In this document: positions 20,988 to 32,439 of the stretch, piece after piece
Layout of the letters: every line of letters begins with the position of its first letter
Numbering within the stretch: position 1 is the first letter of the stretch
DNA from: Phytophthora quininea
Lineage: Eukaryota > Oomycota > Peronosporomycetes > Peronosporales > Peronosporaceae
Direction of reading: 5' to 3'
DNA: 64,000 bases
Assembly: GCA_011947345.1 (NCBI GenBank)
Contig: JAAVTG010000614.1
Coordinates: 62,001-126,000 of the forward strand
Translations under genes and position numbers: made by a program
The notes under the pieces: model-generated
The model's database searches: none
What the model saw: the letters and a program-made list of their open reading frames with translations, nothing else
What the model was told of the DNA's origin: nothing

Positions 20988-23900
20988 ATGGCCGAAGACA
21001 ATCGCGAGCTGGTACGCGTGGAAGAGCGATATCGTCGTCGCGCTGTTCAGCACAAGGCCGCGTACGGACACCACGAGAACTTTGACCCAGAATCCGTCAG
21101 AGGCGCCAACGTGGTGAACAGACGTCACTTACTCTCGAAGTTCCTCTCTACGGGCGAGGAGAGGAGGTGCATCCATGGCTGCGGCGCGTTGATTTCTCCT
21201 GCTGAGTCGGCTTACAGTTGTTGTGGAGGTGATAAGGTTCATGTACCTGCCAGGCGCGAGTCTCCCGCTGTTTTACAGGAGCTTTTCAGGGATCGTGATT
21301 TGAGGGAGAAAAGTCGAGCGTACAACAATGCGTTTGCCTTCACGTCCATGGGAGCGACTCCATACCACCCCTCAACGTGGATGAGGGTGTTGCCGGGCAG
21401 AGAGGCATCTACAACTTCAGAGTGACCGGGACGTTGTGCCATCGCATGGGATCGCTTCTACCTGCTTCGGGGAATGTCGAGAATGCCATGTTCGCCCAAT
21501 TTACATGAGCGATGCCGATGAGGCGGCACGGGTCGAACGAAGACTAGGGATGATGGACGGTCTCGACCGAGAGACTGTGGAAAAACTGGAAATCGTCATG
21601 CGTGGTAACCGCTACACCCAGGAGTACTTCAACGCTAAGGAAATTGTCAAAGCGCGGGAGCGGGCTATCAACGATTTCCGGCGTTGTCGCGCGGAGGAGG
21701 AAGGCAAAGAAGAGGAGCCGGAGCTATTGCAGGCTCACACGACCGACATGGTGCTTCGTCTGCATACAAACTGAAGAGCCGCTCGCGGGACTGGAAACAT
21801 GCCGACGACATCAGAAGTGGCGGTTATCATCATCGATGATCACGCCGCTGAATACCGCGACATGGTTTTCCATACCAGGTCCGGCCAACTCGAGCGTGTC
21901 TTCGAGGTCAGCGAGCATTACGACCCCTGCAGTAATCGCTACTGCATCCCTACGGTGAGCATGGTTGGACGTACCCCTACGCAGCACCGCCACCAGAAGA
22001 AACAGCCGCTGCTCCTGAAGCTATGTCTGCTCCTCGGGCCCCTTCAGAAGCACTAAACTCTAATGGAGAAGCACTTGGCACTCCCACAGAGCAGGAGAAC
22101 AGCGATCCTGAACAAATGGAAGATGAAATCGACGAAAACGACAACGAGAGCGGATCGCTGTGCCAGTTTGCAGCGTATCCATTACATGACAGGACCGACA
22201 ACCCTTCAGGTGTTCTGGATGGGGGTAGACTAACGCAGCAGTACGTGGTGGATCAGTGGGCAAAAATGGAGCAGCAGCGACTTCGTTTCACCAAGAAGGA
22301 CCAGGTCCGAATGCGGATGGATACACTGCAGGGGTTAACGGACGCTTTCAGGGACGAGAACCTAGAAGCGCATCGTCGAGAGGTTCAGCGGGACGTAGAG
22401 ATACGTACCCGTGTGTTGTGGCCGTTATTGAGGATCGTCAACAGCGCCAGCAAGATGAGGATTTGAGAGAGCCCTCCTCAAGTATGACAAGCGCCGCAGA
22501 GGGCAAGTATCCCATCTACAAGCGTCACCGACGTGACGCGGGTGAGCTCAAGCATAAGAACTTCAGGTGGGACAACCCAACGGTGAATCAGTGGGTTATA
22601 CCGTATAGTCCCTATCTGTCGCAGAAGTACAATTGCCATATCAACATCGAGGTGTGCACGTCAAACGGAGCCGTCAAGTACATCTACAAGTACGTCTACA
22701 AGGGATCGGATAGCGCTACGGTGACACTTGAGAATCTGGAGGAGGGTGTGAACGAAATCCTGTTGTATCAGATGGGGCGCTACATTTGCCCGGTTGAGTC
22801 GTGCATGCGGCTCTACAAGCACCCGACCAATGGCTCCACCCACAGTGTTGTGAAGTTGCACACCTCTCTTCCCGGCCAGAGCTCTGCTATGTTTCGTGAG
22901 GGTGCCACGGATGCGAATCTCCGCTATCTCATTAACCGTGGAGAGCGTACAACGCTGACAGTGTTTTTCCACATCTGTCAAGATGAGCCCGATGTTGCTG
23001 GCACCATGTTATACATGGAAATTCCAACAAAGTACAAGTGGGAGAAGAAGCAGAAGCTTTGGGTACGTTACAAGAAGTATGTTCCCAGCCTAGGCCGCAT
23101 CGTGCACGTGACTCCGAGGGACGAGGAGCGCTACTACCTCCGTTTGATATTGTGCTACATCAGGGGATCTACATACTTCGAGGACCTGCGTACCGTGGAA
23201 GGTCTGTTGTACCCTACCTTCAAGGTGGCCGCCCAGGCTGCAGGCTACCTCGACAACGACAGGGAGTGGAAACAGTGCCTCGCTGAGGCAAATGGGTTCC
23301 AGGTGCCGTACCAACTCAGACAGCTCTTTGGTATCATTTTGGTCTATTCCATGCCGAGCGATGCGTCTGCGCTATGGACGAAGTTCAAGGGGCCTCTGTC
23401 AGAAGATGCCCAGAGACATCTCGAAGCAGATGCCGAAGACAGACGCGTTGAGTATCTAACACTTCTGGCTATCGAGAAGGTGGTTGCGTCGAATGGCAAG
23501 GCGCTGAGAGAGTATCAGCTTCCGCCACTCGATGACTACAGGGACGTTGAGCGCATCGCAGAATCCGCTGGGGTTGCCTTGGCGACGGACGACCAGGACT
23601 ACACTGAAGAGCAGCTGGAGCGGACAGCAGCCTTGAGGTCTTCTTTGAACGAAGGCCAGCAGAGAGTTTTCGAGGCGGTGATGGAAGCTGTTGAATCGGC
23701 ACAGACCATTAACGGAGCAGTGGCGTACACGCCAACTGGTGGGGAGGTCCCGCGCTATTTTTCTCGATAGACCCGGTGGTACAGGGAAGTCTTTCTTATT
23801 GGAGCAACTTTTGGCGCGTGTCCGTCTCGATGGGAAGTCGACTATTGCGGTTGCTTCAAGTGGAGCAGCTGCCCAGCTTCTAACGGGCGGTCGTACTGCG

Positions 23901-25189
23901 CATTCAACATTCAAAATCCCAATCAAATTGGATGACACATCTACCTGCAACATCAAGAGAGGGAGTCCGCAGGCTAAGTTGATTCGCGGGGCAAGTCTGA
24001 TCATTTGGACGAGGCCCCCATGATGAACAGGTTCTGTTTCGAGGCTGTGGACTGGACGTTCCGTGACATTATGCGCAACAACAAGCCGTTTGGGGGCAAG
24101 GTCATCGTGTTCAGTGGGGACTTCCGCCAGATTCTTCCAGTGGTCAAGAACGGTTCTCGCGTTGAGACGGTTAAAGCTTGCTTCACTTCATCTACGATGT
24201 GGACAGACCTCACTCCGCTTCAGCTTTCTGAAGACATGAGAGTGCGACTGAGATAGAGGGCTTCTCGAGATTCCTTCTGGAAATCAGCGAGGGGCGCTTC
24301 CCCATGAACAGCGAGATTGACGAGGACGACATCAGCTTGCTGCGAGACATATGTCTTATTCCGAACAGAACGGAGCCACAAGAAGAAAAAGAGGCTGTTC
24401 CCAGCTTCGCACCTCTTCCTCCTCAAGAGGAAGAGAGTGATGTACCAGTTGTACACGACTACTACGAGCACAATCTGAACGCTCTCATTGATTCGGTGTA
24501 CCCTGGAGTGGAAGCGACGAACCTATCGGACGACTACTTCGCGGAGCGAGTCATTCTGGCTCCCACGAACGAGAACATTTGGCGCATCAGTGAGATGGTG
24601 GCTGATCGACTGTCGGGGAGACATGCGAGTACTTCTCTGTGGATTCAATGGAAGGAGCGGACAACATGCTATTCGAGCCGGAATTTCTGCATTCGCTGAA
24701 CTTCTCGGGGATCCAGCCCCACAGAATCGTGCTGAAGTTGGCAGACCGATCATCCTCATCCGCAACCTGACCAGCAAGGTGGACCTGTCCAACGGGACAC
24801 GACTTCGCGTTCTATCTCTGCGCGAGAAATGTGTCGACGCGGTGATCATGAATGGCGCACGCAAAGGCCAGCGCGCATTCATCTCTCGCATCATTTTCAT
24901 CAGCGACGACGACGACAGAAACTTCCCGTCCCAGACCCGACGCAAGCAGTCCCCGGTGTTTTCAGCGTTCGCGATGACCATCAACAGAGCTCAGTGTCAG
25001 TCGTTTGACCGTGTCGGCATCTGCCTTCAAGGCCCTGTGTTCTCTCACGGACAGTGCTACGTGGCGCTGTCGCGCGCGAGGTCGAGGAAGGGCATCACGA
25101 TCATGGTGGACGACTCGGCCATCGAGGAAGATGCTGTGCACACGAAAATTATCGACTACAGCGAGGTCTTCGCGGCTCGCCATTTCTAA
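20988..25189 (+). pseudogene. Helitron Rep-helicase, degraded, HUH region not found
   Basis: An ordered set of Helitron domains in several frames. The zinc-binding N-terminal part (EERRCIHGCGALI, 21150) is followed by the conserved IYNFRVTGTLCHRMG (about 21410), EVAVIIIDDHAAEYRDMVFH (21820), GGRLTQQYVVDQWAKME (22230), KYNCHINIEVC and KYIYKYVYKG (22640-22700). Then come the Pif1-like helicase with Walker A PGGTGKSF (23770), Walker B DEAPM (24005), FSGDFRQILPV (24110) and the C-terminal AFAMTINRAQCQSF and YVALSRA (24970-25075), with the stop at 25187-25189. Between LTDAFRDEN (about 22350) and GKYPIYKRH (about 22505) the segment that should hold the HUH nuclease motif is missing. Frame changes occur near 21420, 21770, 21960, 22470, 23750, 24000, 24250 and 24690. 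Confidence 0.85.
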
Positions 25190-25326
25190 CTGCATCTATA
25201 CATGTCTTTGCATTTGAAAATGCTTCTTTTTTGCGTCTACAACATGACCCACAGCTCCATCCCGCTGCCGAGTAGTCGAGCGAGATGCAAATCGAGCGGA
25301 ACGGACTGCATCGAACCATGTCCTGT

Positions 25327-25357
25327 CGCCCGCGTGAGCGGGCGATCCCAATGCTAG
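25327..25357 (+). mobile_element. Helitron 3' terminus: hairpin plus CTAG
   Basis: CGCCCGC-GTGA-GCGGGCG (7-bp stem, 25327-25344) is followed nine bases later by CTAG (25354-25357) and then a T. This is the canonical Helitron end (short GC-rich hairpin about 10 nt before CTRR, insertion between A and T). It lies 168 bp after the helicase stop. Confidence 0.8.
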
Positions 25358-25866
25358 TTGTGCTTCGTAATAAAGCCGTACACTGTACGTATGTCCGTCC
25401 GTTATTTTTCCGCCCTTTTACCTACATCCTACCTATCGTCATTAAATTATATATTGCGTGTGTGGTGAACTGTCTAGAACGTCATAGAACCTGCTGTAGC
25501 GACTTCGTACTTTAGCGGGAGGCGGTATCAGGCGGACTTTCGAACGCACTTCTCAAGAGCAAGCGGCCGGACGAAGCGAGCGAGGAGCGCGGCGACAGGA
25601 CAGCGGTTGGACAGGGCTTTTGTTTTGGGGCTGTGAGGGCTGCTGCTTAGCGTATTCCATCGTCAGGGATGCGCTGTATTAGGGAGATGTCAATATTGAC
25701 TGCATTTAAATGAAAGGATTATATAATTTGTATTGTAAAGTTATTATTGATGTTGTGTTCCAGTTCGATTGCACATATATATTATGTTATGTATGTTGTA
25801 AAATTCATACGGCCGTTGTAAGGATGGCTGAGAAAATTACGGTCTGGATGAGGTAGGTGGTATTAT
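25358..25866. other. No gene seen
   Basis: AT-rich stretches (25680-25800) and a short GC-rich patch (25550-25600) with no coherent ORF. Confidence 0.4.
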
Positions 25867-26421
25867 ATGGCTTCCTGTGCGTGCAGTTTTCACCAGAGTT
25901 TTGAGAGTTTGGGCGTACAACTGCATAATCACAATTGGATTGTCAGCGACATTGACGACGAAGCCTACATTTGGAATTCCATTTCAAATTGGTTCAGCAT
26001 CTCTGTGGCGACCGACCTCTCTACCACCACAGATACGCCTTCTGACGCAGCGCGCAGCGTCTTGACGCATACAGGATCGAGTGTCGTACCCCAGTGGATC
26101 CCCACGCTCGTCGGGGTCCCAGCTTCAATTGAGGACGTCCGTGCTGGAGCTCCAGTGCACGACGGTCCCTTCGGCATCGAGCCCCTCGTCGAGGCGTACA
26201 ATCTCAGCGACCAGGATAGGGTCGACTTGGCGCGAGTTTTGCACTCCGACTCCAGCGTGTCATTCCTGCAGACGTCCGTCGTTTCAGTAGCGAGACCTGC
26301 TGCAATCGCTGCTCTCCAGGACCCGCACATCCAGCGCGAGCTGCTGCCCGTGGTCCAGTATTTCGACATGACCAGCTTTGCTCAGCCAGAGGACCATCAT
26401 CCAATCAGCGATCAGAAATGA
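25867..26421 (+). CDS. Hypothetical protein, 184 aa
   Basis: A single open frame starting MASCACSFHQSFESLG and ending in the first unit of a tandem repeat (HPISDQK). The composition is protein-like with helices (EPLVEAYNLSDQDRVDLARVL), but no motif or family is recognised. The stop lies inside the repeat at 26.4 kb, so the true C-terminus may have been replaced by repeat DNA. Confidence 0.35.
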   Translation: MASCACSFHQSFESLGVQLHNHNWIVSDIDDEAYIWNSISNWFSISVATDLSTTTDTPSDAARSVLTHTGSSVVPQWIPTLVGVPASIEDVRAGAPVHDGPFGIEPLVEAYNLSDQDRVDLARVLHSDSSVSFLQTSVVSVARPAAIAALQDPHIQRELLPVVQYFDMTSFAQPEDHHPISDQK

Positions 26422-26700
26422 TAACTACGGCTGTACACACCCGTTGAGCTGAAAACTTAAGAGACTACGTTTTCCTACGCGGGGAACAAGATTGTGATAG
26501 TTTCAAGTGACAGAGACACGCTCATCAGCCAATCAGCGATCAGGATCGCTAACTTCGGCTGTACACACTGGGTTGGGCTGAAAACTTGGGGAATTACGTT
26601 TTCAGATGTAGGGAAGAAGATGGTGATAGTCTGAAGTGACAGAAACGGGGGCATCAGCCCATTAGCGTTTACAGAAGCCGTTGAAGGTATCGTACGCTCG
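26396..26700. repeat. Two tandem diverged units (about 126 bp) of a dispersed repeat
   Basis: Unit 1 (about 26396-26520) and unit 2 (about 26521-26650) share CAATCAGCGATCAG, GCTGTACACAC, GCTGAAAACTT and AGTGACAGA-A-AC landmarks. Related sequence occurs inverted at about 31200-31400, again in the right palindrome arm (about 52870-53065), and partly at 57565-57665 (CCATTATTATAATC...). I infer a non-autonomous interspersed repeat family. Confidence 0.55.
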
Positions 26701-26987
26701 ACTGAATAGATATGTTTCGACACACGATGAACATGCTGGCGGGATTCAACGAAGAATATAAAGAGAGTACGTATTTGAGTATGTGATTATGAGACAAATG
26801 GTGTGTAAGGTCGAATTATGCATAGCAACTGAATATGCGCGTGTAGGTTTGAATGTTTGTATAGAACGAGTGTATGTCGAGTGTAATTGGAGGTTGGTTG
26901 GGAAGTGTGTTGTAGATGGAGAATATACGAAGAATAAGCGTGCTGTATAATATGTGTGTGTATGGGAACGACTATATACATTCTGTC
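26701..26987. other. AT-rich spacer, no gene
   Basis: Low-complexity T/G-rich sequence (TGTATG, GTGTGTG runs). No supported ORF. Confidence 0.5.
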
Positions 26988-26995
26988 CCGGAATG

Positions 26996-28518
26996 GGCTC
27001 TCCCAAGCAGAGCTCCGCTTTTCTATTGCAACTTTCTAATGTGACATTTGTGAGAAATTTTCGGATGCATTTTGGAAACCTGCTGAAATCGCTAACACTT
27101 ACTAAAGGATACTACAAAAACAGTTCGAAATAGCTCCGTTTTTCGGCTCCAAACCGCAAAATAAACCGTAATCACATACTTGCTATTTGCATGTGGGAAA
27201 AGTATGGTTCCGGTTTCCCCACTCCACCTATTCGGCCACTCTGGCTTTTTCAGCCCCGCCCCCACCAAGCTCACAGCCTCCACTACCAGCCCCCCACCGC
27301 CAATGTCAAGCCACCCCAGCCACCATTACGCTCCCCGGCCCACCGAGCAGCTCTCCCTGAACGCTGACATCGCTGACATCGCTGCGACAGCGGATGAGGC
27401 CGGGGCAGTGAGGTGGTGGCAAGATGCAGGTGTGCTGGAGCGGCAAATGTTTTGCCCGAGGTGTGGAGGGTCCATGCGCGCCAAGGCCTCCGCCAAGAAA
27501 CCGTCTTGGTGGTGTTGCAAAAAAAAAACACGAAAATGGTAAAAAGTATTCTATTAGCATGTTAACGAATACGTGGCTGTCTGGGATGAAGCTCTCCCTG
27601 GCTCAGGCAGCGCGCTTGCTGTGTGCCTGGTGCATGCGGCTGCCGCAGGCACAGATAGCCGAGATCGCCGACGTCTCCGAGACCACGGCGGGGGACTGGT
27701 GCGTGTTCGTCCGTTGTCTGTGCTCGAAGCAGCTCACCAAGGATGAGTTCCAGGTAAATTTTGGTTTTATTTATTTTATTTTTATGCTACTAATATTGTT
27801 GTTTAGATAGGAGGAATTGGCCACATAGTTGAAATCGATGAAACCAGCATGAAAAAAGAGCAAGCACAATCGAGGTAGATTCTACGCTGACTACTGGCTT
27901 TTTGGTGGGGTCGATCACTCCACGGGGCAGTGGTTTGCCCGCTTCGTGAACGATGACCGCACCCTAGATAGTCTGTTCCCCATCATTCGGCAATTTATCA
28001 AGCCGGGGCAAGATTTATTTTTGTTTTTTAGAAATACGTTTTTTAACCTAAGCTTTGTATAGGACCACCATACATTCTGACATGTATGCTACTTACGTGA
28101 CTGAGCGGAAAACCAAGCGGGGCGCGACACGGGTGCGCACGCTCGCGAACAATCCTCAGATGTCTGACCTTAACTACGTACACAAGTACGTAAATCATAC
28201 GGAGCACTACGTTGACCCCGACGACGGCATCCATACCAATACAATTGAAGGCCTATGGGAAATCCATATCAAGAGACACGTCAAAGCAATGAGAGGCATG
28301 AAAAATCGGAGCTGAACGGGTACATTGATGAGTACCTTTGGAGGAGCTGGTACTTCCCGAAGAAGGCGACCACGGGACAGATTTTTAGTGGGCTGCTACA
28401 GTTGATCCAAAAACATGGAGCTTAAATTGTAAATGAACGTATATTTTTTTACAAATTTCTCACAAATGTCACATTAGAAAGTTGCAATAGAAAAAGCGGA
28501 GTTCTGCTTGGGAGAGCC
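26996..28518 (+). mobile_element. Merlin-family transposon with inverted ends and 8-bp target duplication
   Basis: Inverted ends begin GGCTCTCCCAAGCAG and extend about 70 bp (left 26996-27060, right 28449-28518) with few mismatches. The 8-bp direct repeat CCGGAATG flanks both sides exactly (26988-26995 and 28519-28526). Merlin elements are known for 8-9-bp duplications and an IS1595/IS1016-like transposase, which is encoded inside. The intact ends and perfect duplication mean recent insertion. Confidence 0.9.
27180..28425 (+). pseudogene. Merlin transposase (ISXO2-like DDE), three single-base frame slips
   Basis: In order: zinc-ribbon half (FCPRCGGSMRA, 27450), helix-turn-helix (QAQIAEIADVSETTAGDW, 27645), first catalytic Asp (IVEIDET, 27825), GRFYADYWLFGGVDHSTGQW (27890), second Asp (IHSDMYATYV, 28070), and NTIEGLWEIHIKRH with the third acidic residue (28235). 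It ends ...IFSGLLQLIQKHGA with the stop at 28423-28425. Two introns fit the protein perfectly: GT-AG 27754-27806 (53 nt) and GC-AG 28008-28062 (55 nt). The only frame breaks are in A runs, with one extra A at 27519-27528, one extra A at 27852-27857 and one missing A near 28300. The transposase would otherwise be complete. Confidence 0.85.
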
Positions 28519-28526
28519 CCGGAATG

Positions 28527-28710
28527 CCGTGCATTCCAGGGTTCTCCGGGTCCCCGAGAGGGCTGTATTTTAGGCGTTCCGGGTCCTGAAAACCCATTTA
28601 TCGGGTCCTTTTCACCCAAAGTAAATTAGTTTGGACGTCGGTGTTAACGAGTTTTGGGTAATTAAAACTTGATTTTCGTATAGCTAAGCCTGTGATAGCC
28701 CATCAGTGCT
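28527..28710. other. Short spacer before the palindrome
   Basis: Begins after the Merlin target duplication and includes GAGAGGGC and CCGGGTCC motifs. No gene. It ends at the left outer boundary of the large palindrome. Confidence 0.4.
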
Positions 28711-30834
28711 ACTTATGGTTTTGCTCCCGATTTGTCAGACGCACGTGTCATCGTTGTTCATGGAGCGACTGGCGCTCACAAGTTGTTCTTGGACACTTGG
28801 AAGTGTGATTGCGAGTTTTCCATGACGATGAGTCTCCCATGCCGCCATGCAATCGCCTATCGAATGCAGCATAAAATTGCAGTCCCTGCAATCCCTTGGA
28901 CTCGGATCGACGAGAGGTATGTGCTGTAGTTTGCAGAGTCCGCAAGTCACAATAGATCCCGGATGTTTATGACTAACTCACGAAAATTTCATGACTGTGC
29001 GCTGTTGTAGGTGGACGACTACAGTACGGCCGCTAAAGAAAGTAGCGCAATTTACGTATGAAAACTTTGACGTGGAGTCGTCTGTGAGAAAAAGAAGAAG
29101 TTGGGAACCCACGCAGACCGCTACAGGGAGCCGGTGAGGGCGACACACTTGATTGCGAGCGAAATGACTGATATCGATGATGATACGGAGTTTGAAGAGA
29201 TGCTACAAATTGTGTTAAAGCAGTGGAGAAATGTGCGTCAACGAAAGATCGACGTTGGGGACCTTACCGCCGAATCTACTAGTTCTCCTTCATGTAACAA
29301 CTTTGCTCAAGAAAACAGAGATTCACGACGTGAGCTTGGAGTTAGTTCAAGTGACAATGAGGAATTACAATCCACCCAAGACAGGGAAGATGATGATCAT
29401 AGTGACGAGCCCCGCGGTGCCGATGAAGTCGAATCTACTAGCCCTGTCACGATCCGCCTAAATCCAAAAGCCAAGAAAGTCGGGAGACCGGCAAAGCAGA
29501 AGAAGGAAACTGCAGTTGGTGAGAAATCCGACCGTAAATGGTACGCTGCTGTAGAAAAGGCTCGTAAAGCAGTAGGCGAGGTGACCTTAGACGGTCTACT
29601 CACTGCACTTGACCATTCCGAACCCGGTCTAATTCAGCTGCAGAGACGACTGGCAGGCATCATCGTAAAGTACAGCGAGTCGTACAGCAAGCGCCCCAAG
29701 TACAAACGCATGAAAAATCCTGTTTTAATCTTGGACCCATTTTACATACTTCCGCCAAAGCTTCTGGACGCGTGTGTGAAAGCTCTCCCCTCAGTAACAC
29801 ACTGGAAGAAGCCATTACTTTGGACGACGAAGTGGGCGCACAGTTGACACGCCAAGAATCAATGCAGGACAGTTATACTGATACTGTCATCATTACGGAT
29901 GTCGGGAATTTCTCTAGAAAACAGATCGAGACCTTCAAGCGGATCCAAAATTTAAAGACCGCGGTACAGTTGGGCTTGTGCTTACACAAATGGCTGGTGG
30001 ACGAAGGTCTACCGTCATTACCCGCGGAGTGCCATGATCTGGCGAATCAAGTCGCAGACAAAGTTTTGCGGACCTACCCGTACACGCAACTACCGGGTCT
30101 ACCAGACATACAAGACTTCCAATTCGCCCTGCTGTACAGAGCCACACTACCGACATGGTTCAGCGACGCAGCTATGTGAACGACTAGTCGCTGATTTCCC
30201 AGCATGTCGCTTTGCTGGATTTCAGTCTGCAGTCACGAAACTAAAGAAGACGCGAATGACAGGTATAACTCAGGTGGATGTATCGATGCGGAACTGCATT
30301 CACCAGCAAGTTAAAGAAAGCGGCGTGGACATAGTATTGCTGCCGCTGAATTTTGACAACGCACATTGGTGCTGTGTGGTTGTTCGCGTCGAGTCTAATG
30401 TCTAAACGCATATTCTACTATGACCCACTAAACCAACCAGTCTACCTGCAAGCTGCGAAAAATATTGCTAACGATCTCAAGATCACAGTCCTGAATGATT
30501 ACGACGTGTTGCCCCAAACCAATTCTATCCAATTCAATGCCTTTAGCTGTGGCGTGTATGTGTGCTGGATGTTTATCCGTCAAGTTTTTGCCGGAACTCC
30601 AGTGGACATGAGCGTGAACTCCTTGCCACAACGTCGCTTAGAACTCTTCTATTACTTGCTTACCGGACAACTACTGACATCACCCCTGCAGGAGCGGTGG
30701 CAGATGACGACAAGATTCCATCCCCTCAGAATGACGACGGTAAACGTGGCGAGGAGGGTGCACCATCCACCAAAATCGCGCGGGTTTTTGGTGCTGCCTC
30801 AAAGATAAAACTGGAGAAGTCAACGCCGCAGTAG
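28711..30834 (+). pseudogene. MULE 3' half: SWIM finger and Ulp1 protease, cut at palindrome edge
   Basis: It starts mid-protein at the palindrome boundary (PDLSDARVIVVHGATGAHK), followed by the SWIM zinc finger WKCDC...PCRHAIAYR (about 28800-28865). An acidic linker with an AT-hook-like KKVGRPAKQKK follows (29470-29505), then a Ulp1/C48-type cysteine protease with His (NAHWCCVVV, 30358), Asp (YYDPLN, 30415), Gln (SIQFNAFSCG) and Cys (30550). The transposase domain itself is absent here, whereas the right-arm copy continues into it outside the palindrome. Frame breaks lie near 29790 (C run), 30170 and 30400 and are shared with the right arm. Confidence 0.85.
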
Positions 30835-32059
30835 GTAGTTTGTATGCACTCGGCGCTATCGCGATGAATACATATAGCTTTGATTTTCTTGACCGCATAC
30901 GATAGTTGCCATAAAGCTCCTGTCTAGCAAAGCACAGTCCCTGGCTTGAGCTTCAACTTTCGAATGGGTCATAAAACAGCGAAGAGAAGACATAGTAGTG
31001 AGTACATGCAAATGGGTTGACATGCAACGACGCCTGTGCAGACATGTCGGCCAGGAGCGCGCCTCTAGGCGGACAGAGCAGATTCCGAAGCATAATCTAT
31101 TCATGATAAATCCTGAAGATGATGACGACCTCACGGTGCGTATCTTGATCGTCCTGGACGAATCTTCGCAATCTTTCCTTTACGGTTAATTGCTTTAAGT
31201 TACAAAATGTCGAACAGGATTAATCCTTGATGAAATCCTGATAAAATCCATTATTATAATCCTGACCTGCAACACCTACCAATCTTCAACGGATCTTCTT
31301 AACGCTGATTCGCTAATACACCTGTCTCTGTCACATGGGACTCTTACCATCGTGTTTCGCATATATGAAAACGTTGTGACCCAAGTTTTCATCACAATCG
31401 TGTGTACGTGGCCGTAGATATAGTAAGCTGCTTGTAATCTTTATTTCTGTTTGCACTACTGGTGACGTGACCGCCGTGTTGACCTGCTGCTCGCTACTGC
31501 GCCATCCTGCCCTTGGCCTCGGGGCGGTGCCTGGTGGACAACTTAGATGTCTCTCTAACTACTCGATACGCGCAATGCAACTCACTGTCTGGACGTGTAG
31601 TAGCTACTCAGTTGCTCCCTGACAGAAATCTTTCAAGGGTGTTATGCTCACCGGCCGTGCGGACTAATCTACCGCCGGGGCTGGCTTGGGGCACCCGTTG
31701 TTGGCCACTGCCACACGCAATACCAGGCTACCAGTACTGTGTCGCCCTTCCTCACGGGATAGCTCTACCGTGCTGGTCCTCCTTCTGACGGGTAGCTCGA
31801 TCTTCACGTCAGCCGTCACTAACAGCTTGAATGTATTCTGAAGCGGCACCAAACCGACACCTACTCGCTGCGGCTCAAATCTCTGACTGACCTCTACTTA
31901 CAGACGCATCCCCTGGGGTGTACGACGCTTTGTCCTCCTGCGATCTTTCCGCAGACATCTGCTCCCGGCGCTCGTTACGCCCTCTCAGTTCGGCTGGGCC
32001 GCTGTTGCCTTCGCTGGCATGCCCTGGCCTTCGGCCTTGCCGCTGTTAATGGAGTCTTC
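30835..32059. other. No confident gene; contains dispersed repeat
   Basis: 31200-31400 carries the inverted copy of the repeat seen at 26.4 kb (ACGTTTTCATATATG..., CCATTATTATAATCCTG). Short ORFs at 30998-31189 and 31513-31788 have no recognisable features. Mirrored at about 52205-53429. Confidence 0.4.
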
Positions 32060-32275
32060 ATGCGTGCTGCTGCTGTTATCCTCGTCGCGCTATTGCTGCT
32101 GTCCGTTACCGTAGCATTTTGCTCGAGAGACCTGCAACACCGGCTTTTTCAACTCCTGTCAACGTACAAAAGATGGTTGCATGCGATCATGAACGACAGA
32201 GAATGCTGCAGGGAGTCGTTTTGCGAGGCTGGCTGGGAAGGCCAAAAAGCTTCAGCGAATTCACGTTGTATGTAG
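32060..32275 (+). CDS. Small signal-peptide ORF (candidate secreted peptide), left copy
   Basis: 71 aa starting MRAAAVILVALLLLSVTVAFC, a strong signal peptide with cleavage near residue 21, then SRDLQHRLFQLLSTYKRW and four cysteines overall (residues 21, 49, 50 and 55 or so). No effector motif (the RDLQ after the peptide is not RXLR). The right-arm twin differs at the C-terminus because an A/T run differs by one base (GGCCAAAAAGC here). No family recognised. It could be a chance ORF. Confidence 0.3.
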   Translation: MRAAAVILVALLLLSVTVAFCSRDLQHRLFQLLSTYKRWLHAIMNDRECCRESFCEAGWEGQKASANSRCM

Positions 32276-32394
32276 ACACTAAAAAGAGGAGTCTGTTGCA
32301 ATTGAATTTTCACAAACTTACTCCAAACAGGACCATGCTTTCTGCGCCTAGCATGTTCAGCAAACATGATAGATCTGCGAAAAGTAAATTGATT

Positions 32395-32439
32395 ATTTTC
32401 CGCGCGGAGCAAGCGTAGCGAGCGCAGCAAGCGGAAAAT
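32395..32439. repeat. Short perfect inverted repeat
   Basis: ATTTTCCGC (32395-32403) and GCGGAAAAT (32431-32439) enclose 27 bases of AGCAAGCG/TAGCGAGCG-type sequence. A 9-bp stem, mirrored in the right arm near 51830. Function unknown. Confidence 0.5.

Noticed and set aside
32395..32439. Hairpin as a transcription terminator
   Set aside because: Rho-independent terminators do not apply in a eukaryote and no gene ends beside it.
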